The position numbers and the translations under genes are program-made. A model generated the notes under the pieces. The model was not told the DNA's origin, did not search any database, and saw only the letters and a list, made by a program, of their open reading frames with translations. From Beverwykella pulmonaria (lineage: Eukaryota > Ascomycota > Dothideomycetes > Pleosporales > Melanommataceae), in the NCBI GenBank assembly GCA_001599595.1, contig BCHH01000001.1, positions 3,304,097-3,368,096 of the forward strand: DNA of 64,000 nt. The letters run 5' to 3'. Shown here piece after piece: positions 1 to 10,313 of this stretch (the first letter of the stretch is position 1; each line of letters begins with the position of its first letter).

Positions 1-499
1 AAGGCTTGTAGGTTAGGGGATATTTAGTTAGCTAGACAATCTAATTTTTGTCTGTATTAAGTAGGAGTTTGAATTTGCGTAGCTATTTAATTCTAATAAT
101 ACAATCCTAAGAACTAAGATCTATTACTACAAAAGGGCAATTTTAAATAGTGCGTCTGTTAATTTGCATGTAAAGGTAGATGTATTAATAAACATAGGTC
201 TTAATTACGTCTTAGAACCCTTTTACTACAAGCTTAAAAGGTAGGCGTTAGATAGGAACATAAAGGGATTTAGATAGGGATTTTGCAATTTTTGTATTTA
301 GAAAAAGAAAACCTTGTGCGCTAGTATTAAGTAACAAGCGTAATTAGACGCTAGCACCCTGTAAACATAAAACAATTAGGACTTAGAAATGTTTTCCTCT
401 AAACAAGTTTAATAGATCTATGCCTGCTAGATTATACTTGTTTAAGCCTAGGACAGAGAGTTTTCCTAGGCGTCTCTGTTTCCCACCTAATATGCATTA

Positions 500-1725
500 G
501 GATTAAATTCTTTAGCATTAACAAACTTATCTTCTAGTTCCTGTTGTTTAACTTTAATCTTGCGGACTCTAGGTACAGGACAATTATTTACAAAATGTCC
601 TAGCTTGCCGCAGTTGTAATAGGTACTAGGGGTTAGCTGCCTTTTAGGGGCAGGTGTTTAACTAGGCTGCTAGGGGACAAAGGGTGTAGACTAAGGCGCT
701 GCAGAGCTCACATACAAAGGCTTAGAGTTGTTAGCGCTGTACACAACCTTAGGAGCTACTACAGTTAGCTTCCAATTCTTATCTAAACTAGAACAGGAGG
801 TAGAGGAGGAAGACATTAATAAAATCCTGTCTATTGTTAGATTGTGCCGCCGTTCCATGTTGTAGGCCGTGAGGTGGCAAACCATCTTATTAAAGGAGTC
901 CTCCTATAGGTGTTTGAACCTAAAGTTGGGCATCCTTAGGCTAGGGGTAATCTTCTCCTATAGGTAGAAAGACTACTCTAAAAGAGATACAGATCTACTA
1001 ATAGCTGCACTAAGGAATTAAGCTTTAAAAGCAGGAAAGGTTTTACTCTTCTCCATGTTTAGTCTCTAGAAAGCCTGTTAGGCCTCTACTTCTTTATTGC
1101 TAGAGAGGAAATAGGATTAGAGCAGGGAGATTATCTGTTCTGCATTTTAGAACTTATTCTTAGGCAAATTAGATAGGTATTAGGGTTCTAGATACTTTGT
1201 AGCTATTCTAGAAGTGTGTCCCTATACAAGATTTATACGTGCGCGTTTACTCCAAAAATAGTCTGCATTAATTTCTAGTTAGTTAATAATTAAGGCTTGC
1301 CACTGTTTAAACGTAGGATTCTCGCCATCTAAGAGTTTAAGGATGTTAGGCATTTATTCTGTAAGTTTAATCTAAAATAGTCCTAGGGTGCCTAAAGGGG
1401 ATCTTATAGCAGGAGGAGCGGGAGAGACTTAGGCGCTTATTATAGCTAATTTAGTAGTTAGTAGGGGTTGTTCTAGGGGGACAGATTGCGTCTGCATAAA
1501 ATGCTCTAGCTAGGCTTCTAAACAGGCAATTTACTCTATAAGTTAGGCATGTCTCTAATCTAACTCTAAATTAGATAATTCTTTAACTTTAAGTTCTGCA
1601 GGTGCAGATTTAGTTGTTAGCAGTAGAGGTGGGGGTTTGTTGCGCGGCTAGGTTACTTTACCCTTCTAGCTAGCGCAATTTCTAGACCTAGTGGAAGGTC
1701 CTAGGGTTAGTTAGGAGTTGGACAT
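500..1725 (-). pseudogene. RIP-decayed gag of a Ty3/gypsy-like retrotransposon
   Basis: Read on the minus strand from the ATG at 1725, one frame keeps the character of a retroviral-type Gag over about 400 codons but is broken by many stops, nearly all TAG, as expected when CAG and TGG codons suffer C-to-T or G-to-A change. The fragment NMEKSKTFPAFKA and the segment around 690-900 are typical of fungal Gag. A CCHC zinc knuckle lies at about 577-621 (NCGKLGHFVNNCP); its first Cys position is now Tyr (TGT to TAT). Protease and polymerase would follow leftwards; 1-500 is the same AT-rich decayed DNA, but I could not assign domains there. The element runs off the window start. It is non-functional. 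Confidence 0.75.
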
Positions 1726-2022
1726 TAGTGTTGTATCTAATTCTAATAGGTTATTAGTAGTCTCTAAGTTTCTACTGTAGTGCAGTCTTTGCAACTTTTC
1801 TAAAGGCAATCCTAATTGCAGAGGATAGGAAGTTCTAAACCTAAAGGCTTTAGTTAATTAGAGGTCTTAGGGATCTAATCTATAACTAAATAATTTAATG
1901 TAACAGTGTGTGAGTTGTACAACTAAATTAGACACGTCTTAGGGCTTGGACGTAATCAAACAAACAATTGTTGCGATATTATTAAGAGGCTGTCACTAGC
2001 TATTGTAAGCTTTTAAATATAA

Positions 2023-2449
2023 TGTAACAGCGCAGGATATTAGGACAATTAGATTTGGGTGCAAATTACTACTAAGGCATATAGGAGTGCACAAGTAAGA
2101 ACAAAATACCCAAGATTAAATTGACACCTATAGGCCAGGTACAAAAGGATATTTAAAAGCTGCCTGATCTAACTAACGACACGACTGGTTTATATACATA
2201 AAGAGAGATGAGAAAGAACAAAGCTGAGGTACTCTAGGTTCAGATAAGGACCCGTATCAGAGTTGCATCAGGCGCTGGTCCGGAGCCGAGGTAATACAGG
2301 TTTAGATATGGATCAAGCCTGTATCGGAGTTGAGTGGGGAGCAGGTCGGGAACCGAAGTCCCACCGGTTCGGGTAGGAATAGGATCTGTATCGGGATCGG
2401 GCAGGGAGCGGCTCGGTCACGTGATGGAACGATTGTTTGAATCGTTACA
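2023..2449 (-). mobile_element. Putative LTR of the gypsy-like element
   Basis: This 427-bp segment begins TGTAAC and ends GTTACA, perfect 6-bp inverted termini of the TG...CA form, and lies directly upstream of the minus-strand gag, where the 5' LTR should be. It is richer in G+C than the gag body and holds three imperfect 62-67 bp repeats. Coding-like sequence of another element resumes at 2450, which supports 2449/2450 as an insertion edge. The partner LTR would be outside the window, so the target duplication cannot be checked. No clear primer-binding site is seen next to 2022. Confidence 0.55.
2226..2416. repeat. Three imperfect 62-67 bp tandem repeats inside the LTR
   Basis: Units at about 2226-2287, 2288-2354 and 2355-2416 share an opening GAGGT/GAAGT, a central GTATCGGAGTTG-like stretch and a closing GG(A/T)C(C/G)GGA(G/A)CC-like end. 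They diverge by substitutions and small indels. Repeats of this kind inside LTRs often lie in the promoter (U3) part, but no function can be shown here. Confidence 0.6.
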
Positions 2450-2770
2450 TCAACCAGCGCCTTTACACGTGAGAAAGTGCTGTCTATACTCAACAAACAA
2501 CTTACAAGGATAGGCGTTAACCTACAAGAATATTCTAGCTACAGCTTCCACAAAGGAGCTGCTTAAGAAGCCTACAACAACCACATAAGCAAGGAACAGA
2601 TACAAGCCTTAGGTTAATAGTCCTCTAACATCATCCGCTAGTACTTCAAACACAACCTAATAAGGCTATTTGCCCTCTAGAAACAGTTCCAGACAGGCCA
2701 AACACTTCCCCTACTTACTCATCTCACTCCTAGGCCTAGTCCTATCTAGGCAGGAGCTTAACCTTAAAAC
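2450..2770 (+). pseudogene. Tyrosine-recombinase C-terminus relic (Crypton-like)
   Basis: From about 2460 one plus-strand frame reads FTREKVLSILNKQL, then SYSFHKGAA, then ISKEQIQALG and finally a RYF-like end (R now a TAG). This is the order of a tyrosine recombinase C-terminus: H-x-x-R/K box, the LGRW-like strand and the catalytic Tyr. Stops (TAA, TAG) replace Gln and Trp codons, so it is dead. The N-terminal part is missing because the LTR abuts at 2449. Fungal Cryptons and related recombinase elements carry this domain; Starship captains are a more distant alternative. The element type is inference. Confidence 0.6.
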
Positions 2771-2815
2771 CGCTACAAACCGCACAACAACAAAACAATC
2801 TAGGGCGCAAGAATA

Positions 2816-3044
2816 GCTAGGTAGCCAGCTCCCACTTAGAGTACTACATACTACGTACTCTCCAATATCTGTAGGCCCCTAAGTACCCTCAGAGGGTATC
2901 TCATTGCTTGCACGTGACTAGGCCATAAGAGTTCTCACACAAGACTCAACTACAGGAGCTGCCCCTAAGCTTACGCCCCCAAATCAAGCGTTACAAACAA
3001 GATAAACACCTACTTCCCTAATAATAATGCGTAAGAGATAGATG
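2816..3044. repeat. Direct repeat copy 1 (transition-mutated)
   Basis: This 229-bp sequence matches 3302-3530 over its whole length without any indel. It differs at 16 clear positions, all C/G in the other copy and T/A here. It lies just downstream of the recombinase relic and may be the terminal part of that element. Both copies end at GAGATAGATG, after which the sequences diverge. Confidence 0.85.
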
Positions 3045-3301
3045 TTGTTTCTATATCACGTGGTTAATGCCAAGTCCCAACACAGGCCTTGGTGCCTTAG
3101 GGCAGAACTTCCTCGTCCTTCTCCTCCACCTTGTCCATCTCTCCTCAGCCATCATCAACAGCCTCATTGTACGCTCAATAGGCTAATATGGCTCAATTTC
3201 TATCCCCACCCACCATCCCAACAAGTTTGACACAAACCCAAACCACTTGCGTTGTTTTTTGCATTTATTTTNATTCTTTGCTTTTCNGTATATAGTCCNA
3301 A

Positions 3302-3530
3302 GCCNGGTGGCCAGCTCCCACTNAGAGTACTACGTACTACNTACTCTCCAATATCTGTAGGCCCCTGAGTACCCTCGGAGGGTATCTCATCGCTCGCACG
3401 TGACTGGGCCATGAGAGTTCTCACACGAGACTCAACTACGGGAGCTGCCCCTGAGCTTACGCCCCCAAATCAAGCGTTACAAACAAGATAAACACCTACT
3501 TCCCTGATGATGATGCGTGAGAGATAGATG
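3302..3530. repeat. Direct repeat copy 2 (unmutated, contains Ns)
   Basis: This is the partner of 2816-3044. It carries C or G wherever the other copy carries T or A, so it looks like the undecayed state. Three unresolved bases (N) fall in this copy, with others just upstream from 3272, so the assembly may be a consensus of several repeats. The 257 bp between the copies (3045-3301) hold a pyrimidine-rich stretch and no recognisable gene. Confidence 0.85.
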
Positions 3531-3959
3531 GAGGTATGAATCAAGCCTATTCGCCCCTGACTCATCTATTCACTCTGTTCTTGCCCAGTGTTTCCCTCAC
3601 AATAGACTTGCGACGTATGGAGTTCGTAGACCTCAGATCGCAAGCAAGCTCCATCGACAGAGTGAGAAAGACTTTAATTGGTGTCGCCGGGAGGTCGTGT
3701 GAGACCAGTCGACAGACCGAAAAAGTGCAGGTAACCGTAGTAAATCATGACTAAGCCAGCGCGATTACTGTAGCCCCACTCCAGTCACAAGCATATCGCA
3801 GAAATCTCAACAACAAGCAATTCCGGGACAACTTTACAAAGAAAGCTCCTGTGTATACACAAGAGAAGAAGATTTTTCTTTGAAGCCAAGAAGGGGTAAG
3901 AAGACACCTAAGTTTTCGCCCTAGTGTTGAGCTGTTGCATCTTTGCTTTTTGTCTGCAG

Positions 3960-4136
3960 AATCAGAGGCCCCACCAGAACTATCTCCCCTTTACCTTCAC
4001 CTCCACAACTCCAAGAGGCCCCGGAGGAGCGTCGCCAACGCCATATTCGCCAGCTCAGGGTGCAGCCACCGTTCAGCCGAAGTCTGCTGCTCTCGGCATC
4101 GAGTCGATGCTTCAAATGGCCAACACCGCTGCCTAA
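3960..4136 (+). CDS. Possible 3'-terminal exon of an otherwise lost gene
   Basis: A likely intron end (pyrimidine-rich, TTTTGTCTGCAG at 3948-3959) is followed by a 59-codon open frame rich in Pro, Thr, Ser and Ala, ending LGIESMLQMANTAA and TAA at 4134-4136. A GTAAG donor at about 3897 could belong to the same intron, but the upstream exon is not clear and the repeat block begins only 430 bp further left. I do not recognise the protein. It may be the remnant tail of a gene whose 5' part was replaced by repeats, or chance; two other frames are also open here. Confidence 0.3.
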   Translation, partial: NQRPHQNYLPFTFTSTTPRGPGGASPTPYSPAQGAATVQPKSAALGIESMLQMANTAA

Positions 4137-4303
4137 CTGACACAATAACTGACGACCGTGGCCTCTTTCCATTCTCTATAAAGTCGCGCCTCTGACCAGT
4201 TTCTGTTGTCGTCCGACACGTTTTCAGTCCCTTCTCAGCACAAATTTCCACTACAAAGCTCGGTTGTCTTCCTTCAACTTCGGACTACTGCCTTCGGTAC
4301 TCC

Positions 4304-5415
4304 ATGTCGACTCTGCAGCGAGCCTCCACTTCTTCAAGGCACTCCAAACGGAAGCGGGCCCAGGTAAACTACTATGAAGAAGTTTCCGACGTAGAAGATG
4401 TTGTGAGTTCAGAGAACGAGAGCCAGGGCGACGCGGAATACTCACGATCTAAGGTCTGATGGCGGCCTTTGTGGAGTGAACTGCGTTTACTAACCCAGTC
4501 GTGCAGAAATGCAAACTTGCATGCCGTTCCAAGCCTCTTCCGAGGCGAATGATCTTTCGTTTCCTCCAGCTTCCGCCTGAGATCAGAAACCAAATATACG
4601 CCCACTGCCTCACAGATCCTCGTGGCATATATCTCGTCGCCAAAATCAAGGAGCATCGACGCATCGTCCAGCGGGCGAGTACGTACTACATGCTACAAGT
4701 TTACAACCAACTGCAACATGGCCAGGAGCTGCGTCACCATTACGATCGCTATCGCTATAGCCCGCCCTATAATCATTTACGCCAGTCGTCAGTCATCGAT
4801 GAAGCATTTGGCGACGAAGAATTGAGGAAGTTCCTAATGAAGTCAAGGCCTCTTATGCCCTCTCTTCTTACTGTCAACAAACAGATCTACACGGAGGGTC
4901 GCGATGTTCTCTACGGCAATGAATTCAAGTTCGATGATACGATGGCGTTGCATTCGTTTGTTATGAACATCGGCCCTCGAGCGGCTTTCTTGCTTACCCA
5001 TGTTACGATCCGTTCGTGGGATACGGGCCATGGTGTGCATAAGGCGTACAACCATGCCAGCTTTTCAGCGCTGGTGTCCGCGACGAATATCAAGAAGTTG
5101 AAAATTGAAGGCAGAGTGACCTCCTGGAGCAGCCCAGCGAAGGTTGCGCTCAAAATTTACCAGGAAGCGTTTCCCTGGCTCGAGGCCGTTGGTGTCGCAA
5201 GCGGAAAGTTTGATGCAGCTGTCGACTTGATCGAGCTCCAACGTAGCGTCTTCTTTCCTTATAAGGAACAGGTGACCGAGGCCGAGAAACAGAGCAGCAT
5301 GGTTGCATTCAGGAAGAAGTTGAGCAGGCTCTTGGGCATTCGTGCGAAGAAGATGAGACGGAAGATCAAGCCCGTCGTGAAGGCGAACAAGAAGGACTCG
5401 GAAAAGTGGGCGTGA
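4304..5415 (+). CDS. 2EXR/F-box-like domain protein
   Basis: Exons 4304-4453 and 5' intron 4454-4506 (53 bp) join in frame to 4507-5415, giving 352 residues. The first 50 residues are Ser/Arg/Lys-rich, then acidic. At about residue 65 comes FLQLPPEIRNQIY, the signature of the large Pezizomycotina 2EXR/F-box-like family, followed by LLTVNKQIYTEGRDVLYG, the usual second half of that domain. Members are mostly uncharacterised and are thought to be adaptor or substrate-recognition proteins. The C-terminus is very basic (Lys/Arg-rich, about residues 310-345), compatible with a nuclear location. The upstream start is preferred because it provides a clean exon with canonical splice sites. Function is unknown. 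Confidence 0.8.
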
Positions 5416-6698
5416 GATGGTCATTACGAAAAGCACAGCTTACGTCTTTATGCCGATTTCCAGTCTTCGAAAATTTCGCAACACTCTCTGTTGGCCAGGG
5501 CAAAAATTTCTGCATCTACTATCTTGACTTGTCTTCGGTGCAGATTGCCCTCTCATGATACACATTTCGGAGGATATGCATTAACAAGCTCTGGCGAGGT
5601 GGTTTAACTGACAAGAGGAAAGCTTCTGTTAGCACGTCTACCTCATTTACCTGTCTGTGAAGGCAAAGTATCGGCATAGAGCACGACATCTATCATCATA
5701 TCAATATTCGACAACCTCTATATCCTGTTCTACACTGCAGCTTGGCTCTTCGGGGACGGACCATGTACGTACTCTGTTCAGAAATGCTTATCAGGTTCCC
5801 TGCTCCCACTCGTGAAGGTGCACACTGCTACGACTTGCCACGTTGCTTGAATGCTAGACCCGGAGTAGTGCATTGTGCTCGAGTAAGTGCCCGGCTCAAA
5901 ATCGAAAAGTGTGCGTTGTTGGACGCTTGTGATGTAGAGACGAAGTATTAGCTGCAGCGGGAAAAGGCGAATGCGGATAGGCTACGTCGGCGATTAAGTA
6001 CAGAGCATGTGCCATGCTCTCACTCGCGTTGGAATCACTTGGAGGAAGTTGATCTAGCTCGAGGATGGTGATGTGTATGTGTTCTCAAGCAAGCTTGGTC
6101 ACAGATCCGTGTCTACATCTAGGTAATTCAAAGATCATCATCACTGTACCCCAAATTTGGAGCTGCGATGCTTCGGCCCGGCGAATAATGCATGCCTAAC
6201 AAGCCAACTATTGAGCTGTGCGGCCATGTAAACGGCTAGCCGACAGCAGACGCCACCCGCAAGCGACATCACCTGTGTGCATAGTCACCGGCGTGCCCTG
6301 GTCATCATGGGCCTGTTCACCAATTACTTGCACTTGTGCCACTCCGGACCGCCATGAAGATGCCGCGCAAGAAGCTGCAGCTCTGCAGTCGCGAACTCCT
6401 CTCTTCTCTTCATCGTCTCCCAGATCCGCGCGCGCTCCGCATTTGCCTACGCTGAGCTGCCCGCCGAACCGTGATCTGCGCCCTCCGAATCGTCCTCGGC
6501 CTCAACAACGCTGCTGCGGGCTGGTCGGCCCTCGAAGGAAGCTGCAGAAGCTGCAGAAGCGTGCATATCCGCCGCATAGGCGCGCATCCGCCAGAAGCGC
6601 TCACAACCATATTCTCAGCAGTCAAAGGCAATTGGGGCTCCCAAGGCAACGACGACGTACTAGACCAGCAGACCGTACCCCACCAAAGACAGCGCATC
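5416..6698. other. Intergenic region upstream of GGPP synthase
   Basis: No supported gene. The last 300 bp are G+C-rich and include a frame open into the GGPP synthase ORF, but the residues upstream of 6699 are not family-like, so I treat this as 5' leader and promoter. Confidence 0.5.
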
Positions 6699-8109
6699 AT
6701 GCCCTCGGACCCGCCCTCCAGCTTCCAGTCGCCGTTTGCCTCTCCCAACGCCATCCCCCCGCGCACCAGCTCCCACGGTATCGCCAACGCCGTGAAGCAC
6801 CGCTCGAGTGTCTTGCGCCCGCTCTCCGAGGTCGACTGGATGAGCCAGAGCAAGACGAGCAAACACAGCCACAGCTCTACCGCCCCTCTACGGACCTCAT
6901 ATTCGCAGCCAATATCAGCCTCCAGCTCACACCCTCATTCGCACGCATATCCCACTACCGCACCCATGTCTCCGCCGACGACGAACTCGCTGACAGGCGT
7001 GGGCGACGATCTCATATACCGCACCCGCTCGACGTGGACCGACGAGAAAGAGCGCATACTCCTGGGGCCCTTCGACTACCTGTATGGACACCCAGGCAAG
7101 GACATCCGCAGCCAGCTCATTGCCGCATTTAACGCGTGGCTGAGGGTGCCTCCGGAGCGTTTGGAAGTGATTACGCGTGTGGTCGGCATGCTGCATACTG
7201 CGTCGCTGCTGTATGACTTCACCCTCCCCTTTCATCCGGCTAGGCGAGGCCTGACTGACAAGTAACGTCACAGGGTCGACGACGTCGAGGATTCCTCCGT
7301 CCTCCGCCGCGGCATCCCGGTTGCGAACAGCATCTTCGGGGTTGCTCAGACCATCAACTCGGCCAATTACGTCTACTTCAAGGCGCTGCAGGCGCTGGCA
7401 TTGATGGGGAACCCCAGGCTCATTGAGATCTACACCGAGGAGCTGCTCAACCTGCATCGCGGCCAGGGCATGGATCTGTACTGGAGGGACAGCCTGACAT
7501 GCCCAAGCGAGGCTGACTATCTCGAGATGGTCGGCAACAAGACGGGTGGCTTGTTTCGGTTGGCTATCAAGCTAATGCAGGCTGAGAGTGCCGTGAACAT
7601 GTATGTTTGCTTTTTCCGCTGCTTTCACTCCCCACCCGCACTGTGGACACCTATTCTGCCATCATGCACATCTTGGGCTCCAGTCAAGGTGCTAACCAAT
7701 TCCCAGTGACTGTGCCCCCCTAGTCTCCACCGTAGGCCTCCTCTTTCAAATTCTCGACGACCACCTCAATCTCTCCCCGACGTCTGGCTACTCGTCCCTC
7801 AAAGGCTTCTGCGAAGATCTGACCGAGGGGAAATTCTCCTTCCCCGTCATCCACGCCATCCGCGCTGACCCCGCTAACCTCGTTCTCATCAACATCCTCA
7901 AGCAAAAGACAACCGACGAAGAAGTGAAACGATACGCCGTCAAATATCTAGAAGAGAAGGGCAGTTTTGAGTACTCCAAGACGGTTATTATCGAGCTGAG
8001 ACAGAAGAGCGAAGAGTTGGTGGGCGAGGTGGAGAGGGCAATGGGGCCGAACGGGTATGAGGGAGCACAGGCTCTGAGGGCGGTCCTAGAGAGGCTTGTG
8101 CTGAGATAG
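6699..8109 (+). CDS. Geranylgeranyl diphosphate synthase
   Basis: Exons 6699-7210, 7274-7600 and 7707-8109 (introns of 63 and 106 bp) give 413 residues. The enzyme condenses isopentenyl diphosphate with farnesyl or shorter allylic diphosphates to make C20 GGPP for protein prenylation, carotenoids and diterpenes. The first aspartate-rich motif is restored by the first splice ([15 protein letters not shown]), and the second reads [10 protein letters not shown]. The order [19 protein letters not shown] and [13 protein letters not shown] is that of fungal type III GGPP synthases (Bts1/AL-3). The Ser/Pro-rich first 100 residues are a low-complexity extension common in fungi. The start at 6699 was chosen because the in-frame sequence upstream is not family-like. 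No terpene cyclase or P450 lies nearby, so a housekeeping role is more likely than a cluster role. Confidence 0.92.
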
Positions 8110-9048
8110 GAGATAGAGAGGTGACGAGGAGGTGAGGGAGAGGTGATGCCCAGAGTTTATGACGGACGCCGCAGGCGTTGATTCAGGCGTTTGCATTAGC
8201 GAGGATTTTATACGGATTGTGGGTGGGTGGATTCATGTCTCTCTTTGATCGGCATCAGCATTAGGAAATACGTGTGCATTAGATAGGCGAGAGAAAATTG
8301 CATTGGGACGTTCAGAGACCCCAAGAGGAAGGGGCTAGACTTATCAGTTCTGGTTAGTTACGTACTGTTGCTTGCGATGGTGAATGTTTATTGTTCATCT
8401 TGGCACAATGCCCAGAAAAGTGGCCCACATTTACCTTCTTAGTTGCTTGTTGATCTTGCCATTTGGGCTTGTTCATTTGTTATGACATTCCAGACTCCCT
8501 GAGTTGGTGAGGGGAAATAGAAGATGCCAAGCTTGACGAAAGCTCCTCTTCCAAACAGGAACTGTGCTTATATTATCTCAATCGTTGGTGCTTAGGCGTG
8601 GTCTTTCATAGATGCATCTCGCAAAATGCAGCAGTGGAATGGGACATCATGATACTCGATCTGGGTTCTGAAAACTCGTTGCCAAGAAGAAGGGATCTTA
8701 GATCACAAATATTCCTAGAGTCAATATCCATGAATCTCATACGGAGAGACATCGTCGACAAGAGCGAGAGCTTGGTCGGTTACACCTCCCCATTTGACGC
8801 TAGTGCAGCACGTGTCAGCCTACTCAAGCATTCGCTTATCTGCATTATGAAGACCCTACCTTCACCAACTCTGGCTTTGGAAGTTGCTTCCCCGCAACTA
8901 TCATGATCTTGCTTTCCCCTCCCTTGCATTTTGCTTCTTTTACCTCTCGCGGGCTCAGCTTCCTCCCACCCTGACCCAAAACTCACTCAAACAACGCAAC
9001 CCCCACCACTCAACCTCACCTGGCTCGAGCTTCCATCACAACCCGAAG
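8110..9048. other. Intergenic region
   Basis: Contains the 3' end of the GGPP synthase transcript and the C-rich leader of the GNAT gene (about 8900-9048). No other gene is supported. Confidence 0.5.
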
Positions 9049-9814
9049 ATGTCTATCCAAGTCTCGCGCATGACCGAGGCCGATATTGACGGCGCCATAG
9101 ACACCATCCAGCAAGCCTTCGCCGATGACCCGTATAACAATTGGGTGTTCCCCGATCGTAAAAAGGCAACTCAACCCCACTCCCAGTCCTTCATTCCCCA
9201 CTGCTAACCAAGCCCAGGTCTCCCTCGTCCGGAACCGCGTCTCCCTCACGCTCCGCTGCCGCTGGGGCATCCAACACGGCCTCTTCCACGTAGCCCGCGA
9301 CACCGCCAACCCCACCAAGATCCTCGGCTGTGCAATGTGGCTCCCGCCTTCGCCCCCCTCCGAACCGCAATCCTGGTCGCTCTATCTCTCCTTCTGGTAC
9401 CTCTGGGCTTCGCAAATCCGCATGAACCTGTGGTACGGCCGGGGCGGACTCTCGACAAAACGGTACTGGATATGGAAAGCCCGACAAGCCGAGGCCCAGA
9501 AAGAGCTCTGGACGGATCCAAAGGGTTACTATTTCTGTAATATTGTTACGGTACTGCCCGAGGCCCAGGGGATGGGCGTGGGCAGGGCGCTCATGGAGGA
9601 GGTGATCAATCAGGCGGATAAGGAGGGCGTGTGGTGTTATTTGGAGAGTTCAAGGAGGGAGCCGAATGTGGCTATTTACGAGAAGTTTGGGTTTCAGTTG
9701 GCAAAGGAGATGGATTGTAAGGATGGTGAGGGAGAAGGTGGGAGCATTAAGCTGTATTGTATGCTGAGGGAGCCGAGGAAGGGGGATGGCGCGGCGGCGG
9801 CAGGGGAAGAATAG
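9049..9814 (+). CDS. GNAT-family N-acetyltransferase
   Basis: The ATG at 9049 opens MSIQVSRMTEADIDGAIDTI, the usual beginning of fungal GNAT proteins. A short intron from the GTAAAA donor at 9158 to an AG near 9212 joins it to the main exon (about 9213-9814) and gives about 236 residues; the exact acceptor is uncertain. The acetyl-CoA binding motif A is clear (PEAQGMGVGRALMEEV), followed by the motif-B segment NVAIYEKFGF. The middle is unusually aromatic (WSLYLSFWYLWASQIRMNLW) and typical of a cytosolic fungal subgroup with unknown acceptor. The C-terminus is a short acidic/Ala tail. Substrate cannot be inferred. Confidence 0.85.
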
Positions 9815-10313
9815 AGGGGAGTATGTTGACGCCATTCCCATGATGGTACGATATCACGAATTGCGAAATCACCCCAGGCACTGACAAGTGCGTAGTATGA
9901 GGCAAGTTAAGCCATTTGATCTCGTGTTAGGATTGCGTGTGCGGCGAAATCTTTACTGCACTACAAAGAAACAGAGTGCAAAGCAGATCGGTATAACAAA
10001 CCTCTCTTACTACCATACAGACGATGGTTAGGAAGACATGCAAACATGCAAGACAGTGACAAGGCGTCTTGAGGTATACATGGAATAGAACAGAGCCACG
10101 TTGATCTTTTTGTGGCGGCTCTGGATTTACGTAGGCTTCAACCGACTCAGTAGGTACAGCTTTGAAGTGGTCTATATTCCTTGTCCTGATACCACCTCAA
10201 CTTGATTTCAGCAAGCAGAAACAAGACCTCGATCTCATGTATTAGCATAATCACCCAACTCTATCCTTCAAATGTCCCCGCATCACAATCCTTCCTCCAT
10301 CCTACCCGCTCCC
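9815..10313. other. Convergent 3' intergenic region
   Basis: Lies between the 3' ends of the GNAT gene and the Zn2Cys6 gene. No gene or RNA recognised. Confidence 0.5.
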
